Shown here: one piece after another, positions 63,379 to 64,000 of the stretch
Numbering within the stretch: position 1 is the first letter of the stretch
Layout of the letters: every line of letters starts with the position of its first letter
NCBI GenBank assembly: GCA_013396525.1
Contig: VWYX01000363.1
Location: 186,001 to 250,000, forward strand
Direction of reading: 5' to 3'
DNA: 64,000 bases
From: Chaetorhynchus papuensis
Taxonomy: Eukaryota > Chordata > Aves > Passeriformes > Rhipiduridae
The notes under the pieces: model-generated
The model's database searches: none
Told to the model about the DNA's origin: nothing
What the model saw: the letters and a program-made list of their open reading frames with translations, nothing else
Translations under genes and position numbers: made by a program

Positions 63379-63430
63379 CAACAAGTACTTTTTCCCCCTC
63401 CTCCCAATCCGTATGAGCTGCTGCTGTTGG

Positions 63431-63444
63431 GCTACCGTGGTAGC
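63431..63444. promoter_or_regulatory. Palindromic X-box-like motif
   Basis: GCTACC, GT, GGTAGC: perfect 6-bp arms around a 2-base centre. It has the architecture of the RFX X-box (GTNRCC, 0-3 bases, RGYAAC), matching 10 of 12 consensus positions. It lies 164 bases upstream of the ATG at 63608. RFX binding is inference only. Confidence 0.25.
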
Positions 63445-63607
63445 AATTAATCGCCATGGGAAAACCCCAGTGGGGAGACAGCCTCATGCTGTACCTTGGA
63501 ATCTTGAAAACCCCTAACTGCAGCAGTCCTGAGGGCTCCCAAAGAACCTGCAGCTGGTGAGCAGAGTTTGTGCTCAGCCAGAGGGAGAAACATCTGAGAT
63601 AAGGAGA

Positions 63608-63716
63608 ATGGACCAGAGCAGCAGGGGCATCTCAGTTTTCATATTTGTTGTGCTCTGTCACTTATTTGGTGCTTCCAGTGCAGCAGAGCCCTCCTGTGAT
63701 GATTGGAATAACCATG
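63608..63716 (+). CDS. Candidate first coding exon of an unidentified secreted or membrane protein
   Basis: The ATG at 63608 is in strong Kozak context (A at -3, G at +4). The first 36 codons read MDQSSRGISVFIFVVLCHLF and then GASSAAEPSCDDWNNH. This has a polar start with one Arg (residue 6), a hydrophobic core at about residues 8-20 and small residues suited to signal-peptidase cleavage around residues 22-26, so it is a credible signal peptide. The mature start would be near EPSC, with a single Cys and a Trp. A GT donor follows at 63717 (ATG, then GTAACT); it lacks the usual AG before the cut but leaves the exon in phase 1, as signal-peptide exons commonly do. Unspliced, the frame closes after 55 codons at 63775. 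I do not recognise the protein; the remaining exons lie beyond the window. A chance frame cannot be excluded. Confidence 0.45.
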
Positions 63717-63721
63717 GTAAC
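63708..63721 (+). promoter_or_regulatory. RFX X-box-like motif overlapping the proposed splice donor
   Basis: ATAACC, AT, GGTAAC matches the X-box consensus GTNRCC-N(0-3)-RGYAAC at 11 of 12 positions. It overlaps the proposed exon end, so it may be no more than the coding and donor sequence itself. Confidence 0.2.
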
Positions 63722-64000
63722 TTAGGAGTTTATTTATTGCTCATCCAGAACTCTGCTACCTTTCCCTTGTGGTGACCTGCTGCACACATTGTATTATTAG
63801 CCAGATTTCTGAAGGCTAACGTGGCCATTTAGAGTGCCAACCAGACCAGCACAGGAAAGGCAGCAAGTTGGTCAGGGGTGCTGGTTCCCCAGGGAAGGAC
63901 ACCAGGTGATGCCACCCATCTATCCTGGGCATGTGGACCTCAGCACCGGGAACAACAAAGATGCTGCTCCTGCCAGATGGGTTAGGCCCCAACACACTGC
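63717..64000 (+). other. Probable start of intron 1 of the candidate gene
   Basis: After the GTAACT donor the frame reaches a stop at 63773. Nothing to the end of the window looks coding. The sequence is moderately GC-rich with no CR1 or tandem repeat. This reading depends on the exon call. Confidence 0.35.

Noticed and set aside
1..64000. tRNA, rRNA, snRNA genes, CRISPR arrays, endogenous retrovirus genes
   Set aside because: Looked for on both strands by eye; no tRNA-type B box with a cloverleaf, no spaced direct repeats and no retroviral protein motifs were seen.

Overview
The window reads as nuclear DNA of a bird. It is AT-rich and almost free of coding sequence. Its recognisable transposons are short, 5'-truncated CR1 LINE copies, some ending in the TGATTCT-type tail typical of avian CR1, plus a few very old amniote SINE or repeat relics. 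I saw no L1, Alu, bacterial-type genes, tRNAs, rRNAs or CRISPR array. The longest open reading frame is only about 150 codons, which fits chance in 64 kb. The species and chromosome cannot be read from the sequence.

Layout: positions 1-63,000 are intergenic or deep-intronic DNA. CR1 fragments lie at about 5.7 kb (minus), 18.3-18.9 kb (plus), 20.2-20.35 kb (plus), 28.7-29.1 kb (minus), 30.4-31.1 kb (plus), 40.2-40.45 kb (plus) and a 29-bp scrap at 41.4 kb (minus). Older relics that I match from memory to MIR/CORE-SINE and other amniote-wide repeats lie near 7.8, 12.7, 32.4, 34.9, 58.4 and 59.9 kb. A diverged pair of an unclassified repeat lies at 4.3 and 5.1 kb. Low-complexity DNA includes an 84-bp polypurine tract (13.5 kb), a G15 run (14.06 kb), two AT-rich blocks (38.2 and 40.0 kb) and a set of A-rich CAAA-type tracts, all A-rich on the plus strand, in the right half.

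The right end changes character. At 63,608-63,716 there is a probable first coding exon on the plus strand: an ATG in strong Kozak context, a clear signal peptide, and a GT donor that ends the exon in phase 1, as is usual for signal-peptide exons. I do not recognise the gene. The kilobase upstream holds a TATA-like box, a perfect 13-bp inverted repeat and an RFX X-box-like site. If this exon is real, the rest of the window is its 5' flank and may hold distal regulatory elements. The best candidates are homeobox- or octamer-rich stretches near 35.5, 46.5, 49.2, 61.5 and 62.3 kb, and an E-box, stem-loop and TATA cluster near 41.0 kb.

The most striking single structure is at 48,275-48,336: a spacer-less palindrome of two 31-base arms with only one mismatch. 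It belongs to no repeat family I recognise.
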